DNA from: Scenedesmus sp. ARA3
Lineage: Eukaryota > Chlorophyta > Chlorophyceae > Sphaeropleales > Scenedesmaceae
Length of the DNA stretch: 63,523 nt
Reading direction: 5' to 3'
NCBI GenBank assembly: GCA_004335835.1
Contig: RWJK01001781.1
Location: 1 to 63,523 of the forward strand
Below are positions 26,857 through 38,097 of this stretch, in pieces. The first letter of the stretch is position 1. Each line of letters starts with the position of its first letter. The notes beneath the pieces are model-generated. The model made no database searches and was not told the DNA's origin. It saw nothing but the letters and a program-made list of their open reading frames with translations. The translations under genes and the position numbers were made by a program.

Positions 26857-29127
26857 TCACAGGCTGAGGCGCCCCGCAAGGATCCAGCCATATGCTACAG
26901 TTGCCGCCAGCACCACCAGGTTGTTCAAGCTGCTGATGCCATGCCACCTGCAGCAGAACAGCACAGCAAGAGGAAGCGGGCATAAGATGATGCACAGCAG
27001 CAGCACAGCAAAGCCCGTACAAGCAAGCACAACGCAGCATGGCAGGTGCTACCCACAGCCATCAGCACAATGCCATGCATTGACACTGCATGCGCTGCAT
27101 AGGCTGGCGAGGCAGACTGCATGACTGCGCACTGACCAGCACAAGTGGCAGGGCAGACTGTGCCATCGCCGGAGCCTTGGCGCCTACAGGTTGCCCCCAG
27201 CACTGCCCCCTGCTGCCCGCCACTCACATGCCAAACTGCTTGTACAGCCGCTTGATGTCTGCCTCATCCGCCGCACTCTTTGAGGGCTTGTTCTCAATTG
27301 CATAGCGCTCAAACATGAGCCCTGTGGTCTTCGGCTCAATGAAGAGCCAGTTGGCCACATTCGAAGCAGCAGACACCGCCAGCGCTGCAACAGCGTTCTG
27401 CGGCGCGCCAGCCAGGCCAGCAGGCGCCAGGTACAGGCTGCCCAGCAGCAGCAGGTTGGCACCAGTGGTCAGCGCAAAGAACCTGCGGGGTGCGCCAGCA
27501 GAGCGCAGCACAGCACGGCGGCTTGGGGGTCAGCAGGCTGCAGCAGGCTTTACTGCAGGAGGTGCAGTTGACAACAGAAGCAGGCTGCAGAAGACTGGGC
27601 TGTGAGTGCAGCACCACACTGCCCTAGTGCAGAGTATGGTGGTGATGCGGCTCCCAGGGCATCGGATGTGCTGATGGTAGCAGCGTGGTGGGGCACGCCG
27701 CAGCAGGTGCTGCTGTGCGGCGCTCACATGGGGAACAGCTTGCTCTGCACGCGGCCAAACATCTGGCGCGGCATATTCTTGAACATGGTGAGGCCCTGCA
27801 TACAGCAGCAGCAGCAGCAGCAGCGCACACATTGCGCGCGTATTTAATCAACCGCATATCCTCAGGAAGCTACTAGTGGCTACACTGTGGCACAAGTGGG
27901 TGGGCATCCATCAATTCCTGTGACTAGAAAGTGATCTGCATCACGCCATGGAAGCGCCAAATGCCTCGTGACGCTGTGTAAGCAGCGGCAACAGCTGACA
28001 CCTGCTGCGGTTGGAGGCCGTCCGTCAAGTCTTGATAACGCTACCACCACTGCGCGTGAGCATGCCGTAGCGCGCCCCTCTCCACTGCACCCCTTCCCAA
28101 CAGCCTGCAGCGCCTGGCATATGCTGAAGCTGACACAACCACAACAACAGCTCACCACGAAGAAGGTGTTCCAGACGTTGGTCCCCTGCATAGAAATAAC
28201 ACACAAGCAGGTGCAATGGGTTGAACATGTCAGAAGTAAAAAGCAGCGCAGCTTGCATGCAAGTGGACGGTGGCCTGTGGTTGTCCATGTCGCCTGACAT
28301 GCCCAGCTGACAAGCGGTGTCTGCTGCAACAGCCCTCACACCACATTGCTGACCCAACTAGCAGAAGCCGAGCTACGCACCGCCCAAAATATTGCAATCA
28401 GCTGCAGTGTCCAGCTGCCAGCTGCCAGCAACTGGCTTGTTTCGGTGCAGCTGCCAGTCACGACAGCCACTGCCGGTATGTGCTGTATGTGCTGCAGCTG
28501 CTGATTTGCTGTTCACAAGCGCCGCCCGCCCCACCAGCATGATGCCAAAGGCCAGTAGGTGCATAAAGTTGGCTGCCTGGTTGGGGATGACGGTCGTGGA
28601 GTAGGCCGTGGCAGCAACTGCTGCAGCAACACCTAGCGCACGGCCCTGCAGGCGTGCGGCAAGCAGGAGTACAGCACGGCAAAGTGAGGCTGTGCAGCTG
28701 CATGGTGTGCAGCAGTAGCTATGCTGAGTGCCTGCTTGCATGCACAGGCCACCACAGGATATACTGCAGCTGGAGCAGACAGGCATCCTTCAGGCGTGCA
28801 GCGGTAGGCAACAACATTGGTGACACTGCACTGAGCAACATGATATGATATCCACATGCACTTATCGGCAGGTCGTGTACAGAGAACGCCAGCTGCCTGC
28901 ATCGCTCTCGTTCTGCGCGCAGTGCCCAGTGACTAGCTAGCCTGACATGCTTCAATAGAGCTACTCTGCTTTGAACAGCCCCAAAACTGCTGCTGCTTCT
29001 GCTGCCGCTGCTGCTCACGCACCCAGGGAGTGTTGACAGCTGAAGGCTCCAGCATTGCACCCTGCACGTCATCGTTGCCAGCGCCTGCTGCAGCTGCTGA
29101 TGCAGCAACATTGCGCCTGGCTGCCAT
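26857..29127 (-). CDS. TMEM205-like membrane protein, 225 aa
   Basis: Six exons, total 678 nt in frame: 29023-29127, 28517-28645, 28156-28185, 27728-27795, 27228-27482, 26857-26947. The ATG at 29127 starts MAARRNVAAS. Exon 2 gives NQAANFMHLLAFGIMLVGRA; exons 3-4 give GTNVWNTFFVGLTMFKNMPR then QMFGRVQSKLFP, the TMEM205/DUF4149 signature. Exon 5 has two further membrane stretches and PKTTGLMFERYAIE. The last exon encodes WHGISSLNNLVVLAATVAYG followed by WILAGRLSL, a final membrane helix. A four-helix membrane protein is expected; plant members are poorly characterised. Reading through the exon 5 donor creates an immediate TGA (FGM then stop), so an unspliced reading would lose the last helix. 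N-terminal exon placement rests on phase and position. Confidence 0.82.
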
Positions 29128-29719
29128 GCCTACTGGGCAGGGCAACTGCCTGCAGGCACTTCAGACAGCATGAGGCTTTCAGTGTGCAGGCGATGCACCT
29201 GCCCCAGCAGCATGAGGCTTTCAGTGTGCAGGCGATGCACCTGCCCCAGCAGCATGAGGCTTTCAGTGTGCAGACGATGCACCTGCCTGAGCAGCCCACA
29301 AGGCACACATCACAGCAGCCATGAGCAGCACAGGCTGTTGCAGCATATGCATGGCAGCGGTGTGTGGTGGGGAGCTGACCCAGCAACTCAGGCCCCACAC
29401 CTGCACGCTAGGCCCTGTGATGATGTTCTGAGAGCCCTGGTAGTGGTACCAAGACGAGCAGTGGACAACATGGCAAAGTTGCGTGTGGTGGTGTGGGCTG
29501 TGGTGGTGACTGTGCTGCTGTGGGGGTGGGTGACTGTGCTGCTGAATGGACACGCAGAAGTCAGTCGACGTTGCAACGATCTCGTAAGATAGACAGGAGC
29601 AGCGATTACGTGACATCTACTCCGCCGAGGTGAGGAGAAAGCAACAGACAACCGCAGGGCTTACGAAGGACGAACATCGCAACAGACGTCATGAACGCTG
29701 ACACGGACCAGAGAGCAGC
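29128..29719. promoter_or_regulatory. Divergent promoter region, TMEM205-like / coiled-coil plastid gene
   Basis: About 590 bp between two head-to-head starts. It contains three tandem 42-bp repeats next to the TMEM205-like start. No core element could be assigned. Confidence 0.4.
29167..29292 (+). repeat. Three tandem copies of a 42-bp unit
   Basis: Units at 29167-29208, 29209-29250 and 29251-29292, each containing GAGGCTTTCAGTGTGCAG. The first two are identical; the third has a few substitutions (for example GCAGACG for GCAGGCG). Confidence 0.9.
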
Positions 29720-31943
29720 ATGTTCAGACGTCCAGTAACCAAAGATCATTCTGAAACTGTAACCATGCTGGCCCCCTCTTGCTCAGTGCGTGCTACTGGC
29801 TCCGTGCTTGCTGCTCCCTGGCAAGCCAGGCCTGTACAAGTGTCAGTTGGCTGCAGACGGCGATGCAGTTCTTTTGTGAGGGGCAGTCCGGAAGGCAGTG
29901 CAGAGTTCGAAGGTGTCGGAGGCGACAGGGACCTGCAGGATGCTCTGGTGCAGCAGCTGAGGGTGCAGGTAGAGAGCCAGGCACTGAAAGATGAGATCAA
30001 AGAGGACCTCAGGGAGAGGGTGGAGGGCCTCAAGCAGATAGGGGAAGAGGTAAGCCGCAGCAAGGGTGCCAGCGCTGCGTGCTCCTGCTGATGCTTGCTA
30101 GTGCAGGGCATCCTGCTGCAGCCATGCATGCCGCTGATGCTGACGACTGTGCTTGCTGTCTGTGCTGCGCATGCAGCTGATTCAGCAGCTGGATGAGGAG
30201 CTGGTCATAGAGAAGTTCCGCACAGACCTTGAGAGCACGCAAGTGCTGGTGAGGCGGGCACCTGCGCAGAATGCACAGTAGCTGGGCAGCTGCAGCATGA
30301 CGTGGATGGCAGCGTGCGTAGCAGATGCGGGTGCATCATGATGTGTGTTGCACTAGTGTGAACCAGCAATCGGTCGCTTGCGTTTGCACAGGTCGCATGC
30401 AGCTGTGCGGGGCTGCTGCTTGATGTACTCAGAGTGTCAGGTGGACTTGCTGAAGATGTGCTGCTGAGTCCTTCCCTGCTGCTGGCACCTGCTGCTGCTG
30501 CTGCAGTCTGATGCAAACGAGAAGCTGAACGAGCTTGAGGAGCAGCTGCAGCAGATCAAGGACCAGATCAAGGTGGGCTGCCGCACCTGTGGTGGTTTTG
30601 GGTTTGAATATTGACTGGGCAGTCAGCAAACGTGGCTGGCAGGGTCGGCTGCAGCGTCAGCACAGCAACAGCAGCAGGTCGTAACATGCTGGCCACCGTG
30701 CAGCTGCTGTGGTGGTAACCCGCTGCGCCCAGACGGAAGTGTGGTAACAGTCTGTGCAACATCACAGCTGCTGCAGTGCAGAAGCAGCAATCACCACTTC
30801 AAGCTGCAGTACACTTCCCTGTTCATCACAATGCGCAGCTGCGCAACCGAACAGCAGCTCAGCAATGCACGCCTGCGTATGCACGAGTTGATGCATGTGC
30901 AGGCGGACCAAGAGGACCTGCGTGCCTTTGAGGTGGCATCTGCATCAGCGCGCAGCCAGGGCCTCTTCTTCAAGAACCTGTACCAACCGGAGCAGGACCC
31001 GCAGCAGCAGCAAGAGCAGGGAGAGGGCGCGGCCAGCAGCAGCAGCAGCAGCAAGCGCAACCGCATGCTGATCGACCCTGTCGCTGCGCGCCAGGCTGCT
31101 GCCGTGGTGGCGTCCTCTGCTGAGGACGAGATGGCCAGCCCCTTCCGCATGTACCTGTTTGGCTACATGGCAGCAGTGCTGGCGCTGGTGGTGCTGCAAG
31201 GTGAGCAGCAGCACAGCAGCAGGGGTTGGCGGGGCAAGCTGATGCATCTCTGCTTGCTCGTACGGGTTGGTAGCTGTGCCAGGCAGCGCTTCAGTGCACT
31301 GCTGCATGCAGGCAGAGGGCTCTCGAGTTGAACGCGCTCGCTGCTTGGTGGCTGGTATCCTCCTTGCTGGTATCCCCCTGAACCTGACCACAAGAGTAGC
31401 TCAAATTGTTGAAGAGGCTGAGATAGTATATAGGCAGATGCAGAGCAGGCCTTTGCGCTCAGACCTTGACAAGTGCTGGTGGTGGTGGGTGCTGCATGGA
31501 ACCCCGTTGCTGGTCAGCTGAGTTTGTCCTTGCGTTCCTGTCTTCAAAGGCCTCTTTGGCGTTAAAAGAGTGAGCAGTGCATTCAATATGATGGTGTGTA
31601 CTGCCAGCGCTGCAGGTCGTGGGCAGAGGCTGGTCGTTGCAATGCAGATCCTGGCATTTGGCGCTGCTGACATGCGCACGGCGTTTTCAAGCTCTGCGTG
31701 CTTCGTGCTGCTGCTGCCGCAGACGTGGCGACAGCAGACCCCAAGTTTGCGCTAGACGGCCTGTACGCTGCGCTGGGGCTGCTGCTGGGCGTGAACGCGC
31801 TCAATGAGCGCAGGGCGCTCAACCAGGTGCTGGCGGACAAGCAGCGACAGCTGCAGCAGCTGCAGCAGCAGGAGGACACAGCGGCAGCTGGAGCAGCAGC
31901 CAGCGGCAGCAGTGCATTGGGCAGCAGCTCAGTAGAGCAGTGA
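29720..31943 (+). CDS. Coiled-coil protein with two C-terminal membrane segments, probably plastid-targeted
   Basis: Five exons in phase: 29720-30049, 30177-30248, 30507-30572, 30903-31200, 31723-31943; 328 residues from ATG 29720, 313 from the in-frame ATG 29765. The N-terminus (MLAPSCSVRATGSVLAAPWQ) is Ser/Ala/Arg-rich without acidic residues, typical of a chloroplast transit peptide. Exons 1-3 encode a long amphipathic, charged coiled coil (LRVQVESQALKDEIKEDLRE; LNELEEQLQQIKDQIK). Exon 4 has FEVASASARSQGLFFKNLY, a Ser/Gln linker and a membrane segment MYLFGYMAAVLALVVLQ. Exon 5 has FALDGLYAALGLLLGVNALN and a second, C-terminal coiled coil (LADKQRQLQQLQQQ). I recall similar uncharacterised green-lineage plastid proteins but cannot name a family. 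Confidence 0.75.
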
Positions 31944-33328
31944 TGGCATTGCACGCATCATGGCTGGCTTGAATGCTTCAAGCAGAAGGGTGCTGTCACT
32001 CTGTGTGTGAACAGAGATGCAGTGATGAGTGAAGTGCATGTCTTGTAGAGAGCATGCATGTTGTTTTTAAGTTGATGCTGCTGAAGAAGTAGTATCGCAT
32101 AGCAGCGTTTGGCTGACAGCTGTACTATGTCTGTGTCTGTATACGTAACATCAAGAGGCTGAGCCTGCTCTAGTGCTGTTGTGCTTGTAGGCAACTGCCC
32201 TCTGGCCGCTTGCTCACCTCTGCTTTCGTTGGTGGTGGTGAGCAAGCACTGTACACTATCTTGCCAGCGCTGACAGCATGCTGCGGCAGCTGAATCTTGC
32301 GTCATCATCATCATGTTACCCATCAAGCCATCGGCCCCGCGCCCCAATGGAGCGGCAACAGAAGGGACTACACCATCATGTTTGCAAGCGTGACGCACGT
32401 TTCTGATCTTGCGTGTGTAACACTCCTGACACTTACTTTGGGGCAAGCCTTGGGCTGTGAGACAATCATTGGCGATCCACATGAGCACGAGTTGCTTTGG
32501 TAACGAAATTTGCCCCTATTCCAGAGTAGCGGGAGAGAGGCAGGTCCAGAGATGATGAATCTTACTAGTGCGTAGGCAACACCTGCATTGTGCTGTTTGC
32601 TTGTGGTTGCACTGTGATCACAGTTGCATTGTCATGACAGCACCTGCCTCTGCCAATGCTCAATCTTTTCTCTGCTGAACAGTGTGATCTAAAAGGCTAG
32701 CAAGACGCATCCCAGGTGTGTTCTCTGGTCTCAGACACGCTGTTCTGTTGCGACTACTGTTGCTGACACGGACTGGTCCTGTACCTGCCAGGTGAGAGTG
32801 ACAAGCTTGTGTTGCCGTGCACCGCGAGCCGCTGTTCGACTCAAGTGAGCAGATGGTGACTGGGCAGCACTGCAGGATGCAGATGCTTGCCAGCTGTGCA
32901 AAAGGCCTAGCTCAGCAGCAGACCCACGCACTCCATTGCAGATATCGTATTACAACCAAGGCCAAACCTGGCCTCGCACAAACAGGGAGTACCACCCGTC
33001 AAAAAGCTTGTCAGCGACAAGAACTGAGTTGGCGCACTATGCCATGAGCAGCACCAACCAGTGTATATGCGTGCGAATGAAACCCCTTCCAGCAAGTCAA
33101 AACATGTGACGCGCAGCTCGTCATGAATGCACACCAGGATGCCTACACACTTGGTTTAAATGTACAAGACACCCACCATGGTCCAGGTGGGAACCAGCGT
33201 CAAAGATAACAGCTTGCTGGTCGTGCAGCAGTCAACAGGAACAGGTACAACACTGCTGCAGCCGGTGGATCACTGGCTACCAGCAGCAGTGGCTTCGAGT
33301 TCACTGGAGGGCCCCAGGCAACAGCAGC
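31944..33328. other. Convergent 3' intergenic region, 1.4 kb
   Basis: Between two gene 3' ends. A stretch near 32300-32345 shares a short motif with DNA near 55985-56030. No coding feature was recognised. Confidence 0.45.
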
Positions 33329-34233
33329 TTATTCCTTGGGCTTGTATGACTTCATCTCCTGCAGCAGGCAAGTGCACACACAGGAATGTGAGCAAAGTAT
33401 TGACAGTTCCACAGCGCGGAGCTAATGCCCTGTCACGCAGGTCAGCAGCTTGCCAACCGAGTTGCCTGTGCAAAAAATCCTATGAGCGATTGCTTCCTGC
33501 AGGCAAAGAAGTGCTACTGCAGTTAAAACTCGCCCTGATAGCTGAAACAATTGGTTAAAACAAGTAGCTGCAGCAAGCTGTCAAAATGCACAGCACAATG
33601 GGTGGAAAAGCTGCCTGGCTTCTAGCACCAGGCTGGCTGGCTCGCGCCCTGAGCCACCCACCTTCTCGTAGCGCTCCTTGTCCTTGGCTGCCTCGGCCTC
33701 GTACTTCTTCTTGTCCTTGTCGGAGATCTTCTTCCACAGGGCACCCATCTCCTTGCCGATCTCAGCCACGCCCCAGTCGGGGTGCACCTCCTTCACCTCT
33801 CCGCGCTTGTCCTTGCAGAACCACATGTAGGCGCCCTGCAGGAGCAGCCAGCAGGACTGTTCAGCACATGCTCCTAGGCACGATGCTCTGAAACAGAATG
33901 AAGAGAACAGCATATGCAAAATCTTGCGCAACCACATGCAAGCACCTCAGCAGGCGGGGCACGCAGTTGGACGGTTTTGCAGATGCTGCTCAGCAGCTTG
34001 CAGGAGCATGTCAGCAGGAGCACGTCAGCAATGCCAGAAGGCTGCAGCCAAGAGGATGCTGCTGCCCACAACCATGACTTGTTGACGCTGCAGCAAGCTG
34101 TCCTCACCATGTTCTTCTTGGGTGCATTGGGGTCCTTGGCCTTCTTCTCCTTCTTCTCCTTGGCGGGTGCCTTCTCCTTCTTTGCTGGCTTCTCCTTGGC
34201 AGGAGCCTTCTCCTTTGCTGCGGCCTTGGGCAT
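33329..34233 (-). CDS. HMG-box chromatin protein, 109 aa
   Basis: Three exons: 34108-34233, 33662-33835 and a tiny 33329-33358; total 330 nt including the stop. The start is the ATG at 34233 (MPKAAAKEKAPAKEKPAKKE), a Lys/Ala/Glu-rich tail with repeated KEKAPAKEK-type units. A single HMG box follows: DPNAPKKNMGAYMWFCKDKR, then WGVAEIGKEMGALWKKI, then DKKKYEAEAAKDKERYEKEM. The last nine codons (EMKSYKPKE) come from the 30-nt exon, which restores the usual box ending. HMGB proteins bend DNA non-specifically and act in nuclear chromatin. One box with a basic N-terminal tail is closer to fungal Nhp6 or small plant HMGB proteins than to two-box animal HMGB. Identity is firm. Confidence 0.9.
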
Positions 34234-36796
34234 GATTACCTGCTGGCAGGCAAGAGGAAGGCAGCACAGCGCACAGGCGGGAAAGGAGTTGGCCAAAGTC
34301 AACAACAACGCATGGGCGGGCACAACACAACAAACATCTGCAGCAGCCAGCAAGAGGTATGTCACTGCAGGTGCTGGGCAGCACTGCTGCTGTAGTGCTG
34401 CTTGAGGACTGCCTGCAGGGACCGTTGTTGAATCGTGAAGGGTGGTCGTGACCGATGCTGCTGACGCCAGCAAACGGCCACGTCAATGTGAAGGAACACG
34501 CTGATGACCGTGCTAGCGCGTGGTGCGTTGCTAAGTAAAGACTGGCGCCCGATATAGGTCTTGCTGACTAGCAGGATGCTGAGCGTTGGTTGGTCCACAA
34601 GCGGTCGAGGACACTCACTGGTTGTTGCTTGGAGACGCTGCCTGAAGGTATTGAGCGGGCTAGCCTGCAGGTAGGTGACACACAGCAGCTTTGCTCAACA
34701 ACAACACGATGCAGCGATGCAGGCAGGGTCGCTGAGGCGTAGGAGGGCGAGCTGAACAAGACTGCTTGCGCTGATCATCCGCATGACACAGGCTGGGCAA
34801 GCTGCAGGGCTGTACAGGAGCTTGCAGGTGTGCCTTGACTTGCAGTCCTACGAGAGCCTGGGTCCGCGCACCTGCTCGTGTAAGCGCCGGTCTGAGCTGC
34901 TGAGAAGGCTTAAGACGTTTCTTGAGACTTGTCAGTGGCCTTAGATCACGAACCTGTATGACTGGATGTTCGGCCTGTGGGGACCTTTGTACACTGGGGC
35001 CCTCTGCAGTGCGGGCCCCTCCAAGTCCGGTTCAGTGCCCAGCAAAACCCGATTAGCCCTCCGCTCGCGCAGCTCATAGCATCCGTGTCGATCGTTTCAC
35101 TACAAATGGTTTGTTGAGGTATTAAACTTTTATTCAACCGGAGCATGCAGTATCTGAGCAAGCCAGCAGGCGAGGCGGGTTGTGATCTGCTTGCCACTGC
35201 ACGCTCCGGCAACGTTGGGTTCAACATTCAATTACTGATTTTTCGTTCACGTCGCATTGTTGGTTCTGGGTCATGAAGACGGCTGCACACAATTTGACTG
35301 TCGTTCAAATATTCAAAAGTTCAACGTTCTGTCGTTCTGCGCTTCGCCCTCACATCGTGTGCACAGGCACTCACTTACATCGATTTCTGTTTATTATAAC
35401 ACTGCGCACATCTGCAGCTCAGCAGCTGCTGCCCAGCAGGCAAGAAATTGGCTGTTATGCAAGCCACAGTTTCAACGCCATAACAAGATGACTGCATGAT
35501 GCAGTACACGTTCCAGCGGCACTGCAATCAACATGCTGATGTGCATTTACCCCATATGAAGCACTGCAGGGTATTGAATTGACCCCAGCGACGTTGTAAC
35601 AGACACGGCACTAGCATGCTGTTCCTCAGGAACAATAGTACTGCAATGCTGTGGTACTGTTAGTCCTGCATTTCCACAACATCTGCATCACGAAGAGAAC
35701 GCTTCTCCTGCCAGTGTGCAACAACAATGACTGTGTGCCATCCCAGTCTATGATTGAATGTGAACACATGGCATTGTCATGCTGGCCTTCCATGTTCAGT
35801 ACATCAATAGAGAAGGCGTGTTGCTATTTGCCAAGCCAGCAACACAACCATTGAACAAAGACTTGGGCCAGGCATAGTGGATCGTCACCATCGGATGTGA
35901 GTGTCTTTCTACCAGAATAACCAGGGACTGGAGCAGTGCTCCCTCCTTCTGGGTGGGGAACAGGGCCGACGGCACTGTTGCTGTGGACAGTGATGGGGAC
36001 AAGATGCTGATAAAACAATCGGAAAAGGGAACAACCAATGAGTGTTGCCTTCACTCTGCCCAACATGCAGGTTGCCTGATGCAAGCCTTGCACCTGAGAT
36101 GGTGCCGCATGCGCAATGCTTTCATTCTTGGCAGCAGCAAACGAGGGGGCCATGTCTTCCCTTGTGCATTGGGCACCCATGAACAAAGCAAACACCAGTG
36201 CCACAACCGCATGGCCTCAAGAGGGGGCGACGGTGCTAATCTCAGTGAGAGCCAGCATTGCCAGCATAAGCATATAAGTATGGTAGCAAACTGCAACTAG
36301 GTGGCACGGCAGATACTCAAGTGCAATGCACCATGTCATCACAACAGGTTGGTGATTATACCATTGCAAATCACAGGCCGCGTGCTCTGAACAGGCGTGC
36401 ACATACTGGCAGCATTTAAAATGCAGCAGGCACTCTGTGCTGAGGCAGCACAACCTGCTGCAGCGGGAAGAATAGGGCCGCCACGAAAGGAAGCTCAGCC
36501 TGCTGTGCTGAGCCTGGGACTGCTCAAGCAATACGTGCCTGACTACTATGTGATGCACAGATGTAGAAGGACAGGTGCGGAGGGGCAACCCTTGAGAAGC
36601 ATCTACTTTGTGCAGCAGTTTCCGGTCTGGCGCCTTCCACAAGCAGTGACTGCCTCTTATGAGAAGCCATACAGCAGCGCACACAGACGACGCAAGTCGG
36701 GGAACATGCAGGACAGTACCAGCCGATGCTGCATAAGCCACTGCATGTGCAATGTTGAAGTTGCCACCTACAAGTGCCACCTGGCCTTGCGCCCCT
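34234..36796. other. 2.6-kb intergenic stretch, partly A/T-rich
   Basis: Holds the HMG promoter and the 3' flank of the MED-like gene. The part near 35230-35480 is clearly A/T-richer than average. No gene was recognised on either strand. Confidence 0.45.
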
Positions 36797-36990
36797 TCAG
36801 CCCTGATGCACTGCTGGCCGAAGCTGCTGCAGGAAACTATGGTGCTGCTGCGCTAGCAGTGCCGCTAGCTGCTGTTGCTGCTGTTGCTGCTGTTGCTGCA
36901 CCACCGTGTCTGTGCCAGCAGCATCCACATCCATGGCATCAACCTGCTGGTCACCAGCACCTGCAAGCGCTGTTGGCGGCGGTTGCTGCG

Positions 36991-37034
<44 letters not shown>

Positions 37035-37771
37035 GCTGGTGTTATTGCTGCTGCCTCAGGAGGTGGCTGCAGCGCAACTCGCTGCTGCAGGGCGGCCTAC
37101 ACAGCAAGCACAGAGCGATGCAAGCAAGCGACGCGCAGCTGAAGATGAAGTGCGGGATCATCAACAGGGGTTAAGCAGCAACAGTGCTAGGTACTGCACG
37201 ATGTGCCAGCGGACAAACAACAGCAGGTGTTATGGTCAGGTTGCCAGCTGCCCTGCTGCAAGCATGAGCCTGGCTCTGGCATCGCATTCTGATGGGCTGT
37301 CTTGCACGCTTATTGCCTTTGTCACGAATCTTTGCTGCTGGTGTGCTGTGTGTACAGCAGCGGCATTCTGCACAGCGAAGTGGCTTTGTTGCCTAGCATC
37401 TGCTGGGCCTGTTGCTTACCAGCTCGTCTGTTAGATCATTGCAGCTGGCTATGAATTGCTCCCTGAGGGTGCCCAAACGTTTTGCTGAAGCCATGGGGCC
37501 CTCTTTGCCAGCAACAGGGTCGATGGTGGCAGCAATTGCGCCCACTAACTCCTGCAGTGCCACCAACAGAAAACCGAGGCGTGAGCAGAGCAGCAAGAAT
37601 GTATGCTGCTGGGTGAGGTGGCAGCGCGATTTCAGAACCTACATTGTACTGCGCAGCCAGCCCATCAAAGTCTAGTTTACTGGCTGTTGATGTGGCAGCA
37701 GCTGTAACGTTGGCAGCTGCAGGTGCAGCAGCAGGAGCAGCAGCAGCACTAGTGCTGCCAGGCTGTGCCAT
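36797..37771 (-). CDS. Small Gln-rich helical protein, possibly a Mediator (MED32/MED2-29-like) subunit
   Basis: Three exons, all phase 0: 37643-37771, 37420-37551, 36797-37096; 186 residues. The ATG at 37771 starts an Ala/Thr-rich leader. The core spans exons 1-3: LDFDGLAAQYNELVGAIAAT, then AKRLGTLREQFIASCNDLTD, then ELAALQQRVALQPPPEA. The C-terminus has two polyglutamine tracts around DAMDVDAAGTDTVV and ends LLAQQHHSFLQQLRPAVHQG. The pattern (Y..L..A...., L..F..+C+...EL....) is similar to plant MED32 as I remember it, but this is a weak structural resemblance. An overlapping 345-codon plus-strand frame is its shadow. Confidence 0.6.
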
Positions 37772-38097
37772 TCCGCTCGTATGTTGCAATGGTCAAGATA
37801 TCGGCTTTGAATCAGGTCAATAAGTGATCGTACGTGTCAAGGTGAAGGTATTGGGCGACTGGCGGGCAAGCACGCTGAAGGGTTTTCCGGAGCTGAAGTT
37901 CAAATGCGTTGAAACTCCCGACGTCCGGTTTCAATGCTGGCTGACACACTGTATTGAGAACACCCATTCTTATTGAATTAGCAGCATTTTATGATAGGGA
38001 ACCCCCGCTTTGCTTGCAGTGTTTGTACAGTTCCTTGGTTCATTGTTGGACGCCCCATATTTCGTTACTAATGCTCTAGTAGTAGTATTATAAACAC
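37772..38097. promoter_or_regulatory. Divergent promoter region, MED-like / RECQL4-type
   Basis: A 326-bp gap between two start codons, visibly A/T-richer than the flanking coding DNA. TATAAAC occurs at 38089-38095, only a few bases before the proposed RECQL4 ATG at 38098. That is too close for a TATA box serving this start, so either the element is fortuitous or the true start differs. Confidence 0.45.

Noticed and set aside
27224..27226. TGA at 27224-27226 as the end of the TMEM205-like gene
   Set aside because: It is part of a perfect GTGAGT donor, and the downstream exon restores the family's C-terminal helix in frame.
36397..37434. 345-codon plus-strand open frame
   Set aside because: It overlaps the minus-strand three-exon gene at 36797-37771, and its long Ala/Leu stretches are the complement of that gene's CAG runs. 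No conserved features.
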